A stretch of 27,532 bases of DNA from IMG/VR virus record IMGVR_UViG_3300021959_000311, positions 1 to 27,532 of that record. One strand, given 5' to 3'. This stretch comes from a virus. Positions 15,857 to 22,448 of this stretch are shown here, piece after piece (the stretch's first letter is position 1; each line of letters starts with the position of its first letter). The position numbers and the translations under genes were made by a program. Under the pieces are notes generated by a model. The model was not told the origin of the DNA, did no database searches, and was given only the letters and a program-made list of their open reading frames with translations.

Positions 15857-16780
15857 TTATTTATTGATGTCAAGACTATTTACAATGTCTTCTAAGGTCT
15901 TCCCGAGTTTTTTGCTGTCAAAAACTGGCTCCCAATCATGTCTTTTTGATGTAATTGCATCCATATTCAGACTCTCGCACAATTTAAAGAAGGCTTCTAA
16001 ATCCGGATCATGAGATCTTAATTTTTCATACTGCTCTTCATATATAGCTACATCTTCCGGATGTTTTTCATGGCCAACAGTTAAATCGATCATCTCTAAA
16101 TTGAAAAAATATGGAGCCAGTTTAGTTTCTCCCAAGTCTTCTACCATCTGTTGATCGTCTTCATATTTTTCGATATATTTCTTCGCAGTTTTTGGTCCAC
16201 ATTTGTCTACACCTGGTAGGTTGTCTGATTTATCTCCTATTAAAGATTTATATCTTATGAAGTTATCTAGGTCTATACCTACAGTATCCTCGAAGTTTTG
16301 ATCATCTATAATGATATCTTTGATCGGGCTGTATACATAATTTTTTTCAGACACTAATTGTAACATGTCTTGATCCACACTCACAATCACAACTCCACCG
16401 GAGATATTTTTACTCAGCCATGATATCACATCATCTGCCTCTAGAATCCCAGGGTACATGTTCTTCACACCTAGCTTGGTCAATAGCTCCGTGGTTAGAT
16501 CTTCATGTTTAAATACCTTCGCGTTCTTTTCTGCAGATCTGGTTCCTTTATAGTCTGCTTGCTTAGCTTGTCGCCGGTAGTTTTTAACACCCCTAACCAA
16601 CCTTTTGTCCCACACAGAATATATATTATTACATTCAAACATATTCGCGTATTTTCTAACACTGGTTAGAAATATATATGCCGGGTTAACGTTTGTTCTT
16701 ACGTTTTCTGCTATCCACACTGCTCGGTGAAGTAGATTGCTTGAGTCTATTAATATCGCTTTTGGCTTTTGCTTCTTCAT
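15857..16780 (-). CDS. rnh: RNase H / 5'-3' exonuclease of the T4 Rnh (FEN) family
   Basis: 307 aa from ATG 16780 (MKKQKPKAILIDSSN); T4 RNase H is 305 aa. An upstream ATG at 16807 exists. It removes RNA primers and a little adjacent DNA from Okazaki fragments. Acidic metal sites are all visible: ILIDSSNLLHR (D12), EADD (114-117), VDQD (135-138) and GDKSDN (182-187), followed by a helix-hairpin-helix (LPGVDKCGPKTAKKYI). Metal ligands look complete, so the enzyme should be active. The first 95 bases overlap the previous gene in another frame. Its stop codon is part of a late-promoter-like element for the next small gene. Confidence 0.9.
   Translation of the reverse strand: MKKQKPKAILIDSSNLLHRAVWIAENVRTNVNPAYIFLTSVRKYANMFECNNIYSVWDKRLVRGVKNYRRQAKQADYKGTRSAEKNAKVFKHEDLTTELLTKLGVKNMYPGILEADDVISWLSKNISGGVVIVSVDQDMLQLVSEKNYVYSPIKDIIIDDQNFEDTVGIDLDNFIRYKSLIGDKSDNLPGVDKCGPKTAKKYIEKYEDDQQMVEDLGETKLAPYFFNLEMIDLTVGHEKHPEDVAIYEEQYEKLRSHDPDLEAFFKLCESLNMDAITSKRHDWEPVFDSKKLGKTLEDIVNSLDINK
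15858..15865 (-). promoter_or_regulatory. Late promoter-like element AATAAATA at rnh stop
   Basis: Minus-strand AATAAATA made from the last codons of rnh, 6 bases before ATG 15851. It has the same spacing as the elements at 1252 and 11113. Chance is possible in such AT-rich DNA. Confidence 0.35.
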
Positions 16781-17036
16781 ATTGTGCACAACATATTTTA
16801 TATACATTATGTGGCAATTTTCTTATAAGGTCAACTATTTCATTATCAAGACCATGTTGAAATGTTTCTTGTTCAATAGATAATACTTCCATCTTTGGTA
16901 GCATTAGGAATTCGTGAGAATTTTCAACTGTTTTTATATATACGAGGAAATTACCTTTGAGTGAACCACGGCTTACAGCATATATTCTTCTTTCAAGATG
17001 ATTTCTGCTGATTAAATTTCTGAATAAGCTTATCAT
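16686..17036 (-). CDS. Conserved-looking phage protein, unknown function, overlaps rnh
   Basis: 116 aa from ATG 17036 (MISLFRNLISRN); an upstream ATG at 17063 adds nine residues. Its pattern (ERRIYAVSRGSLKGNFLVYIK, then FLMLPKMEVLSI, then EIVDLIRKLPHNVYKICCAQYE) looks like a small alpha/beta protein common near replication genes of marine T4-like phages, though I cannot name it. The final 30 residues are basic and lie over the RNase H start in another frame. The first 44 bases overlap the end of the RmlD-like gene. The double overlap suggests tight translational coupling. Confidence 0.65.
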   Translation of the reverse strand: MISLFRNLISRNHLERRIYAVSRGSLKGNFLVYIKTVENSHEFLMLPKMEVLSIEQETFQHGLDNEIVDLIRKLPHNVYKICCAQYEEAKAKSDINRLKQSTSPSSVDSRKRKNKR

Positions 17037-17904
17037 CTTTAGTTTCCAACATACTCTCAACACACCTGGCTAAACTTTGCTTGGTTGGTGGTAGCTTCAA
17101 TCCTAAACTTGATATTTTATCATCACTCAACACACAGTTTGACCTTTTGGCGATCGTCTGTGTGTATAACTGATCTAATGTGATCTTAGACCAGTTTGGA
17201 TTTACAAGTCCATAAGAGGTTAAAGTTTCTACAATTTCAGAGGTCATTAACGGTTCTGGATTGATCACATTATATATACCGTACGATCTCTGTATGTTGT
17301 TATCGAGTATATCGATTAAAAAGTATAATATATATCCACACAAATCCTCTAGATTAGTAACTGAGTTTTTCTCGTCAATTATATTATCGTATTTTAATAG
17401 TTTTGTTAAAATATTTCTTTCTGACCATGTAGAGCAAAATGGCATTCGTATACGAAAAATATAAACCGGGCGATCTTGTAGCATCATTTCACAAGCATGC
17501 TTTGTTTTACTGTACCAGCTGCTATTTGCAGACAAAAGACCGAAATTTGGTTCATCGGTCTCGGTATACATTCTATCATAACCATTATATATACACCCAC
17601 TGGATACATGTATCATTGGTACCAGTGTATCCTTGCAGGCCTTTTGTATATTCACTGGTACATTCACATTATAGTACCAAGTGTTCTCTTTATCAGACTC
17701 ACAAGCGTCTACATTGGGTCTCCCGGTGTAACCACATGTATTGATAACAGCTGAGATTGATTTTTTGTCTATAAAGTCTATTAAACTGCATCTGTTTGTA
17801 TAATTCAATTCTTTTTTGCTAACAAAATATACATTATAACATTTACTCAGACATACATTTAATGCGGACCCAACATACCCTTTACCGAGTATCAATATAT
17901 TCAT
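16993..17904 (-). CDS. RmlD-like NAD(P)-dependent sugar-nucleotide reductase/epimerase
   Basis: 303 aa, an extended short-chain dehydrogenase. The nucleotide-binding loop GKGYVGSA (7-14) is followed by an acidic and basic strand end, then HVSSGCIYNG (99-108) and the catalytic Y131-x3-K135 (SWYSKTK). These are the marks of dTDP-4-dehydrorhamnose reductase and related nucleoside-diphosphate-sugar enzymes. The C-terminal part (residues 205-290) looks like the substrate-binding half. The substrate cannot be read from sequence. It sits in the replication block between unknown genes rather than beside other sugar genes; a possible partner is the glycosyltransferase-like gene at 23777. Related enzymes occur in cyanophages, where they may alter host surface sugars. 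Confidence 0.8.
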   Translation of the reverse strand: MNILILGKGYVGSALNVCLSKCYNVYFVSKKELNYTNRCSLIDFIDKKSISAVINTCGYTGRPNVDACESDKENTWYYNVNVPVNIQKACKDTLVPMIHVSSGCIYNGYDRMYTETDEPNFGLLSANSSWYSKTKHACEMMLQDRPVYIFRIRMPFCSTWSERNILTKLLKYDNIIDEKNSVTNLEDLCGYILYFLIDILDNNIQRSYGIYNVINPEPLMTSEIVETLTSYGLVNPNWSKITLDQLYTQTIAKRSNCVLSDDKISSLGLKLPPTKQSLARCVESMLETKDDKLIQKFNQQKSS

Positions 17905-17908
17905 ATTT

Positions 17909-18298
17909 TTAATAATGTGGTGGTTGATGTGGCGACATCGGTGGTTCGATGAATTTTTGGAAAAATTTTTGTATCAATGTACCTAGTGAGTCACTGTCTT
18001 TTTGAGTACGAGCATTCACTAAAGATACCGGGTCACCATTGACTGTGTATCCTAACAATATAAAACAGCTTAAATGTTCTTCTATAAATGAGTTTATAAT
18101 TGATATCTGTTTCTGAGATAGGTTACGTTTCTTGGCATATTGTTCTAAATTAGCTTGCAACGCGTATTGTATTTTCTTTTTGAACGCGGCATCTCCGGTA
18201 TCCTCTTTCTTTACCTTTTTGTTAGTTTTAGAGGGTATTGTTTTTTTCTTAGGTTGTCTCTTGTTTGGAGACTCATCGCTGTCCTGTGTCATGTACAT
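17909..18298 (-). CDS. Small protein with basic N-terminus, unknown function
   Basis: 129 aa; ATG 18298 or 18292 (MTQDSDESPNK). Residues 10-35 are strongly basic (KRQPKKK, KTNKKVKK), which could bind nucleic acid. Residues 45-125 are helical with a conserved-looking core (FIEEHLSCFILLGYTVNGD, then SDSLGTLIQKFFQKF). The end is Pro/His-rich (PPMSPHQPPHY). It lies 4 bases before the RmlD-like gene and 6 bases after the preceding stop. Not recognised; T4 regA and gp33 do not match by eye. Confidence 0.7.
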   Translation of the reverse strand: MYMTQDSDESPNKRQPKKKTIPSKTNKKVKKEDTGDAAFKKKIQYALQANLEQYAKKRNLSQKQISIINSFIEEHLSCFILLGYTVNGDPVSLVNARTQKDSDSLGTLIQKFFQKFIEPPMSPHQPPHY

Positions 18299-18304
18299 TT
18301 GTAC

Positions 18305-18634
18305 TTATGATTTCTTGATATAAAGGCTATTATTCCCGGGAGTCACACCACGTTTATTTAACATATTTACTATAACCTCCATGCTACTAGTTCTTAATGT
18401 CAAATTTCTCTGAAATGATCTACCACCATCGTTAATTTCAAACTCAGGTATTTCAGACAATTCTTCTCTGTTTATGTAACATGTCATATACACTGAATCT
18501 GTTCCGGGATTTATTAGAATTGTCCATTTTCTAGGATCCTCAAATGAATATTTATTCATAATATCCCACACAACAAATTTGTTGTCTTTAAGACGTTTCT
18601 TAAAATATGATAATGTGTGTATTTTGTTCTTCAT
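18305..18634 (-). CDS. Small protein downstream of gp45, unknown function
   Basis: 109 aa. Not recognised. It starts basic (MKNKIHTLSYFKKRLKDNK) and continues as an alpha/beta mix (FVVWDIMNKY, KWTILINPGTDSVYMTCYIN), with a final helix (SMEVIVNMLNKRGV). It begins 8 bases after the clamp gene. In T4 the clamp gene is followed by clamp-loader genes 44 and 62; this protein is too small and lacks an ATPase motif, so it is neither. Confidence 0.7.
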   Translation of the reverse strand: MKNKIHTLSYFKKRLKDNKFVVWDIMNKYSFEDPRKWTILINPGTDSVYMTCYINREELSEIPEFEINDGGRSFQRNLTLRTSSMEVIVNMLNKRGVTPGNNSLYIKKS

Positions 18635-18642
18635 GTATGTAT

Positions 18643-19380
18643 TTAACCCACATAGCCGGAAGATACAACCATTATAGTTGTGTCTTCAGTATCTATTTTG
18701 AATAAAAACACATTTAACTCCGGATTTATGTTTATTGTCAATTTCTCAAAACGTATTGAACTGACAATTCTAATTGTCTCGAAACTTAGCGCGAGTTCTT
18801 TCGCTAATTGCTCTCCTGTATATTTATCCGCGACTTGTAGTGTGAAGCTATCGACATTATGTCTTTGCCTGTCAGTCAAACTGGCGTACACTTGTGAATC
18901 CTTTGTGTAAAAATATATTTTATTAGTATCTGTTGTAAAGGTACTACCTTTCACGAGTTGATTGATCGTGTTACTGTCAATTTCGAATCGAAAACTAAAA
19001 TCAATATTTTTAATTTTGTTTATATCTACAGATGGTGGTTCAATAATACCGTCCTCGAGTAAGTGATACTTAAACCCTACATTTTTGGATTTATATTCTA
19101 TATTATTATTGTTATATAGTAACTCTACAGTCTCATCAGTGATACATGATAGCACCTTGACCAACTTGTTTATATCTGGTATATTTAAATAAACGGTCTC
19201 TGTAACATCATTGACTTGCTTCATCGAACATGTGACAATCAACGTACCGTCACTACTTGTACTCAACGAAAATAACTCAGATGGTCTGACTTTAATTACA
19301 GTATTTTCGGTGAGCTTTCCTATAGGGGATAGAAAGTTGTTTATAAATCCATTTTTACTATTTAGTTTTATCTGGGACAT
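18643..19380 (-). CDS. 45: Sliding clamp, gp45-like
   Basis: 245 aa (T4 gp45 is 228 aa). It forms the trimeric ring that holds the polymerase on DNA and, in T4, also activates late transcription together with gp33 and gp55. The sequence has the two-domain clamp pattern: N-terminal KLTENTVIKVRPSELFSL with a strand-rich first half, then a second half with SFRFEIDSNTINQLVKG and LALSFETIRIVSSI. The C-terminal strand ends IMVVSSGYVG. Its start overlaps the preceding gene by 23 bases. Together with the T4-like late promoters in the window, it suggests clamp-activated late transcription here too. Confidence 0.8.
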   Translation of the reverse strand: MSQIKLNSKNGFINNFLSPIGKLTENTVIKVRPSELFSLSTSSDGTLIVTCSMKQVNDVTETVYLNIPDINKLVKVLSCITDETVELLYNNNNIEYKSKNVGFKYHLLEDGIIEPPSVDINKIKNIDFSFRFEIDSNTINQLVKGSTFTTDTNKIYFYTKDSQVYASLTDRQRHNVDSFTLQVADKYTGEQLAKELALSFETIRIVSSIRFEKLTININPELNVFLFKIDTEDTTIMVVSSGYVG

Positions 19381-19939
19381 CTAGTTTAATGGTAATAGTT
19401 TTTGTTTGTTTTGCTAGTTCTGAAGATATGATATCCAATATATCACTTGGGTCTTTGAATGTACCTTTAATTTTAGATGTTGAAATTGTATATGCAACAC
19501 CTCTTTTGAATTTTTCAATTTTCTTGTATGTGCTGATAATCTTTTCTAGTTCATAAACTCTTTTCTCGAGATCTGTGTTATTGGCCACCGGTGGGGAGGT
19601 GGTGATCGGTTCAACCAGTGGTTCAGGTGGAGGTGCAAATGGTTGTGGAACCGGAACATGAGCAGTCTGCTGCGGTGCTGTTGCCGGTGGGGGTGATATC
19701 ACGTTTTGTTTAACAATTTTTTGTAGGGCTTGCTTGGGATCCATCTTTACAGCTTGAGTGAATGGATTACTACCACCTACATTTTGTCGATCGATCTCTT
19801 TTAATTGCCCGGTGACTGTACCTAACAACCCAGCGACCGCTAAAACCTCATCACGATTGATTGTACCACCTTGTTCATGATTACGTTGATTGTACGGATT
19901 ATCTTGGTCCGTACTATCTGGAGCGGGTTTATTAGACAT
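19358..19939 (-). CDS. Pro-rich linker protein between gp32 and gp45, unknown function
   Basis: 193 aa. Not recognised. The N-terminal 25 residues are polar; residues 28-75 are helical (INRDEVLAVAGLLGTVTGQLKEI, DPKQALQKIVKQNV). Residues 80-118 form a Pro-rich linker; residues 120-145 a predicted coiled coil (DLEKRVYELEKIISTYKKIEKF). The C-terminal domain (146-193) looks alpha/beta (GVAYTISTSKIKGTF, TITIKLDVPDKTK). It overlaps gp32 by 8 bases and gp45 by 23, so it is made with the two core replication proteins and may bridge them. That role is inference from position. Confidence 0.7.
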   Translation of the reverse strand: MSNKPAPDSTDQDNPYNQRNHEQGGTINRDEVLAVAGLLGTVTGQLKEIDRQNVGGSNPFTQAVKMDPKQALQKIVKQNVISPPPATAPQQTAHVPVPQPFAPPPEPLVEPITTSPPVANNTDLEKRVYELEKIISTYKKIEKFKRGVAYTISTSKIKGTFKDPSDILDIISSELAKQTKTITIKLDVPDKTK

Positions 19940-20825
19940 CGTCTAGACCGGCTAGCAACTCTTTGACTTTTTCATCTTCTAGATCTTCTCCTTCGTCATC
20001 AGATTGTGTAGATTCTACAGTTTTATCTGAGAAGTCCATCGGTACGTCTTCGTCTAATTCTGAATCAGATTGTGCTGATGTCGATACAGGTGATTCGGTC
20101 AACACTTGTTCTGTTGCCGGTACATGGCAATGAAAGTGTTCATTTAGCATATGCTGTAACTCTTCATATGTTTTTGATTTGAATACATTTTCAAGTTCAT
20201 GGCCGCTATCATACACTTCCTTGATTCGAGAATCATCTAAACCGGGCACCGCACCAGGAACTAAAAATTTACTTGAAACATATGTCGGATAATCTCCTTG
20301 CTTCTCACAACGTACACGAAATGTACATCCTTTATCGGATAGATCAAATATACGCTCACCAAATTGATCTGCATCTTCTCCGGTGATACCGTCCATAATA
20401 ATTTTATGTAATTGTTTTCCAAATCGGAGTATTTTGACAGTGTCGTTATTTTCTGGGTCGTCTGGATCGTTGATAACATACGCGTTGACTAACCAGTTCT
20501 CTCTACGATATATCGCTTCTGACTTGGCCTTTTCTTCTACGGTTCCGGAACGATATATCTTTAACCGATACTCCGCGATTGGATCACGATCACCCCATGT
20601 AGTAGGGCTCAAAGCAGTTACATATTGACCGGTGGAATAACTGGTCCAGCCGTGACTGAAATAATGGTAGAAAGTTTTACTTGGATCTTCAACATTAGGT
20701 AGTAACCTAATCTCATATGAGTTACCAGGCTTGGTTCTCAATATATCTGCCATCTTGTTAGATGAACCTTCTTTAGTTAAAGCATCTTTGATGCTAGCGA
20801 ACATGGATTTTGTGAATGTACTCAT
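19932..20825 (-). CDS. 32: Single-stranded DNA-binding protein, gp32-like
   Basis: 297 aa (T4 gp32 is 301 aa). It coats single-stranded DNA in replication and recombination. The N-terminus is polar and basic; the core has YHYFSHGWTSYSTGQYV (53-69), RENWLVNAYVINDP, ILRFGKQLHKII and EKQGDYPTYVSSKF. The C-terminal 50 residues are acidic (DEDVPMDFSD, DDEGEDLEDEK), the protein-interaction tail. No Cys lies in the region that carries the T4 zinc site: SPTTWGDRDPI (73-83) stands in its place, so zinc binding appears lost. A sigma-70-like promoter precedes ATG 20825, with a purine-rich AAAGAAAC leader. Confidence 0.88.
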   Translation of the reverse strand: MSTFTKSMFASIKDALTKEGSSNKMADILRTKPGNSYEIRLLPNVEDPSKTFYHYFSHGWTSYSTGQYVTALSPTTWGDRDPIAEYRLKIYRSGTVEEKAKSEAIYRRENWLVNAYVINDPDDPENNDTVKILRFGKQLHKIIMDGITGEDADQFGERIFDLSDKGCTFRVRCEKQGDYPTYVSSKFLVPGAVPGLDDSRIKEVYDSGHELENVFKSKTYEELQHMLNEHFHCHVPATEQVLTESPVSTSAQSDSELDEDVPMDFSDKTVESTQSDDEGEDLEDEKVKELLAGLDDV

Positions 20826-20834
20826 TGTTTCTTT

Positions 20835-20863
20835 ATTTTAAATGTTTGTTTGTTTTTTATCAA
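20835..20863 (-). promoter_or_regulatory. Sigma-70-like promoter for gp32
   Basis: Minus-strand TTGATA (20858-20863), a 17-base spacer and TAAAAT (20835-20840), 9 bases before ATG 20825. It lies within the end of the preceding gene. The -35 is identical to that of the primase promoter. Confidence 0.5.
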
Positions 20864-21200
20864 CTTTTTTTCTTAGTATTTTTACGAATTCTTGTGGTGT
20901 GTATTTTGTTTTGTTTATTTTTTGTTTGTATAATCGAAATATGTTATAAGCTTTCATTAAGGTGTAAAATTTGAGATCGTACTGCACTTTCTCGGGATAC
21001 ACAACATATGGAGCTTCAAACCATTCATTTATGTTTATATTATCGTAACTCTTAAACATTTTTGCAAGCTTTTTTATTTGTGAATATTCTGGTTTGTCAG
21101 TGAAATCTTCCCATTTTTTTCTTAACTTGAACGGTTTGCCGGTTTTGCTGCGAGTTGTAGCTAACCAACAGTTGTAGATCCTTTTCTCTAAATCGGTCAT
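20838..21200 (-). CDS. Small basic protein of a probable conserved phage family
   Basis: 120 aa. The pattern IYNCWLATTRSKTGKPFKLRK, then LKFYTLMKAYNIFRLY, recalls a small family seen in T4-like and other phages with no assigned role that I know of. It is basic, with a WFEAPYVVYPE loop in the middle. The start ATG 21200 overlaps the stop of the previous gene by one base. In T4, genes 59 (helicase loader) and 33 (late co-activator) lie next to gene 32; this could occupy one of those roles, but similarity is not visible. Confidence 0.7.
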   Translation of the reverse strand: MTDLEKRIYNCWLATTRSKTGKPFKLRKKWEDFTDKPEYSQIKKLAKMFKSYDNININEWFEAPYVVYPEKVQYDLKFYTLMKAYNIFRLYKQKINKTKYTPQEFVKILRKKVDKKQTNI

Positions 21201-21511
21201 TAAGTTATATTTAATACTGGATTTTCTTGCAGGTAATTACGAATATATTTCGATCGGTGTAGTGTTGGATCATAATCTAAAAAGCACTTTAACGCTTCAT
21301 AATCAGAATCTACTTCACATAAACTTTTAAACACATCTCTCAGCTCCTGTTCCTTTAACACGCATAAAAAGATATTAGCCATATTCATTTTTTTATTTTT
21401 AATTATACAAACCAACGAACAAAATTTCAAGAACAGTGGTGAATATTCATTACTGTATGCAATCTTTACTGGATCTGTTGCTGCTAGGTTACTTTTTATG
21501 GGGACGCTCAT
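21200..21511 (-). CDS. Small protein of unknown function
   Basis: 103 aa, starting at an ATGA overlap with the DHH gene stop. It has a Cys-rich hydrophobic helix (YSPLFLKFCSLVCIIKNKK), a second helix (MANIFLCVLKEQELRDVFKSLC) and a final basic and aromatic stretch (RSKYIRNYLQENP). Not recognised. The hydrophobic helix is followed by a basic cluster, so an integral membrane role is not excluded, but its length is short. Confidence 0.65.
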   Translation of the reverse strand: MSVPIKSNLAATDPVKIAYSNEYSPLFLKFCSLVCIIKNKKMNMANIFLCVLKEQELRDVFKSLCEVDSDYEALKCFLDYDPTLHRSKYIRNYLQENPVLNIT

Positions 21512-22407
21512 ACTGGTTGTAACATTTTAGTCAAAGTCATTACCTTTTCATTGAGTTTACCTCCGGCGGAATTTATGTGCCCTCCTCCTTCTGCTATTGT
21601 AGTTGCAAGTTTTCCTAGATCCAAATCAGGTATACGATTTTTGTTTTTTCTGAAGCTGACTCGACTTGTCTTTAAATTGATCACCATGCAAATATCACAA
21701 TCGAAACTATCCACAACATAATGTGCTACCTCGTTGAGGTTCTCACTTGCCATGGTAGCGTATATTTTATATTTTTTACCAGAGATTGGGATCATGCCGT
21801 GATATACATCTAGTTCTGAGATCACTCTAGCAACCTTTTTGTTGTTCAAATGTATCATGTTGAGATGAGTTTGATTAAATCCCTTGAACCCATTTCCAAA
21901 ATCTCTCTCAAATTGTTGGGCCCTGTCACCAACATAATTCCATAATACAACATTCATATTATATGAATTTTTTAACTTTAATTCGTAACTATCATAATCG
22001 TCAACCATCAGCACCAATGTTTTTTGCTCTTGTGTCAGTTCTCGATCCGGGTGTTTGGTTTTGAGCAGTTTATACATTAACTTGCAACATGAACTGTATG
22101 GTTCAACAATTGCTCGGGCTTTCTTATATACATGTTTATTTTGTACATGTGAGTCATGATGGTCAATTATGGTAACGTTTTTTCGATCTATTAAATCAGT
22201 GCAGTTCTGTGAAACATCTAAATCAAATATATATATTTTATCATATGTGTCTGGGTTGGCTTTTTTCATCCAAGCAGAGTAAGTCCTCCGGAAATTTGAT
22301 TGAGAACATATATGGTGCTCGACCTTTAAATTTGTTAACCATTTGAAAACTAGATATGACCCTATACCATCCAAATCACAATCACTAAAAATAACACATT
22401 TTTTCAT
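21508..22407 (-). CDS. DHH/DHHA1 family phosphoesterase
   Basis: 299 aa. Family marks are complete: DCDLDG (9-14), FDLD (61-64), DHHDSH (82-87), VDDYD (135-139) and the DHHA1 motif GGGHINSAGG (274-283). DHH enzymes include RecJ exonuclease, NrnA-type oligoribonucleases and cyclic dinucleotide phosphodiesterases; at under 300 aa with both domains it looks most like NrnA-type enzymes. It could recycle short RNA primers or nanoRNA, or destroy nucleotide signals of host defence; sequence cannot decide. It lies between the gp41 helicase and gp32, in a translationally coupled chain, which favours a nucleic acid role. Confidence 0.85.
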   Translation of the reverse strand: MKKCVIFSDCDLDGIGSYLVFKWLTNLKVEHHICSQSNFRRTYSAWMKKANPDTYDKIYIFDLDVSQNCTDLIDRKNVTIIDHHDSHVQNKHVYKKARAIVEPYSSCCKLMYKLLKTKHPDRELTQEQKTLVLMVDDYDSYELKLKNSYNMNVVLWNYVGDRAQQFERDFGNGFKGFNQTHLNMIHLNNKKVARVISELDVYHGMIPISGKKYKIYATMASENLNEVAHYVVDSFDCDICMVINLKTSRVSFRKNKNRIPDLDLGKLATTIAEGGGHINSAGGKLNEKVMTLTKMLQPV

Positions 22408-22448
22408 TATTAATAGTAAATATTTACATGTATTTTTTTGGTAATCAA

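Noticed and set aside
18302-18309. Minus-strand CATAAGTA before the 129-aa gene
   Set aside because: It matches the tube promoter variant, but is formed by the end and stop codon of the previous gene within a nonstructural block, so chance is as likely.
18640-18647. Minus-strand GTTAAATA before the 109-aa gene, with a possible TTGTAT 17 bases further up
   Set aside because: Both boxes are poor matches and the element overlaps the gp45 stop codon.
22425-22448. Possible TTGATT-(16/17)-TAAATA promoter before the DHH gene
   Set aside because: The -10 match and spacing are weak compared with the four listed promoters; the gap is AT-rich enough to give such matches by chance.
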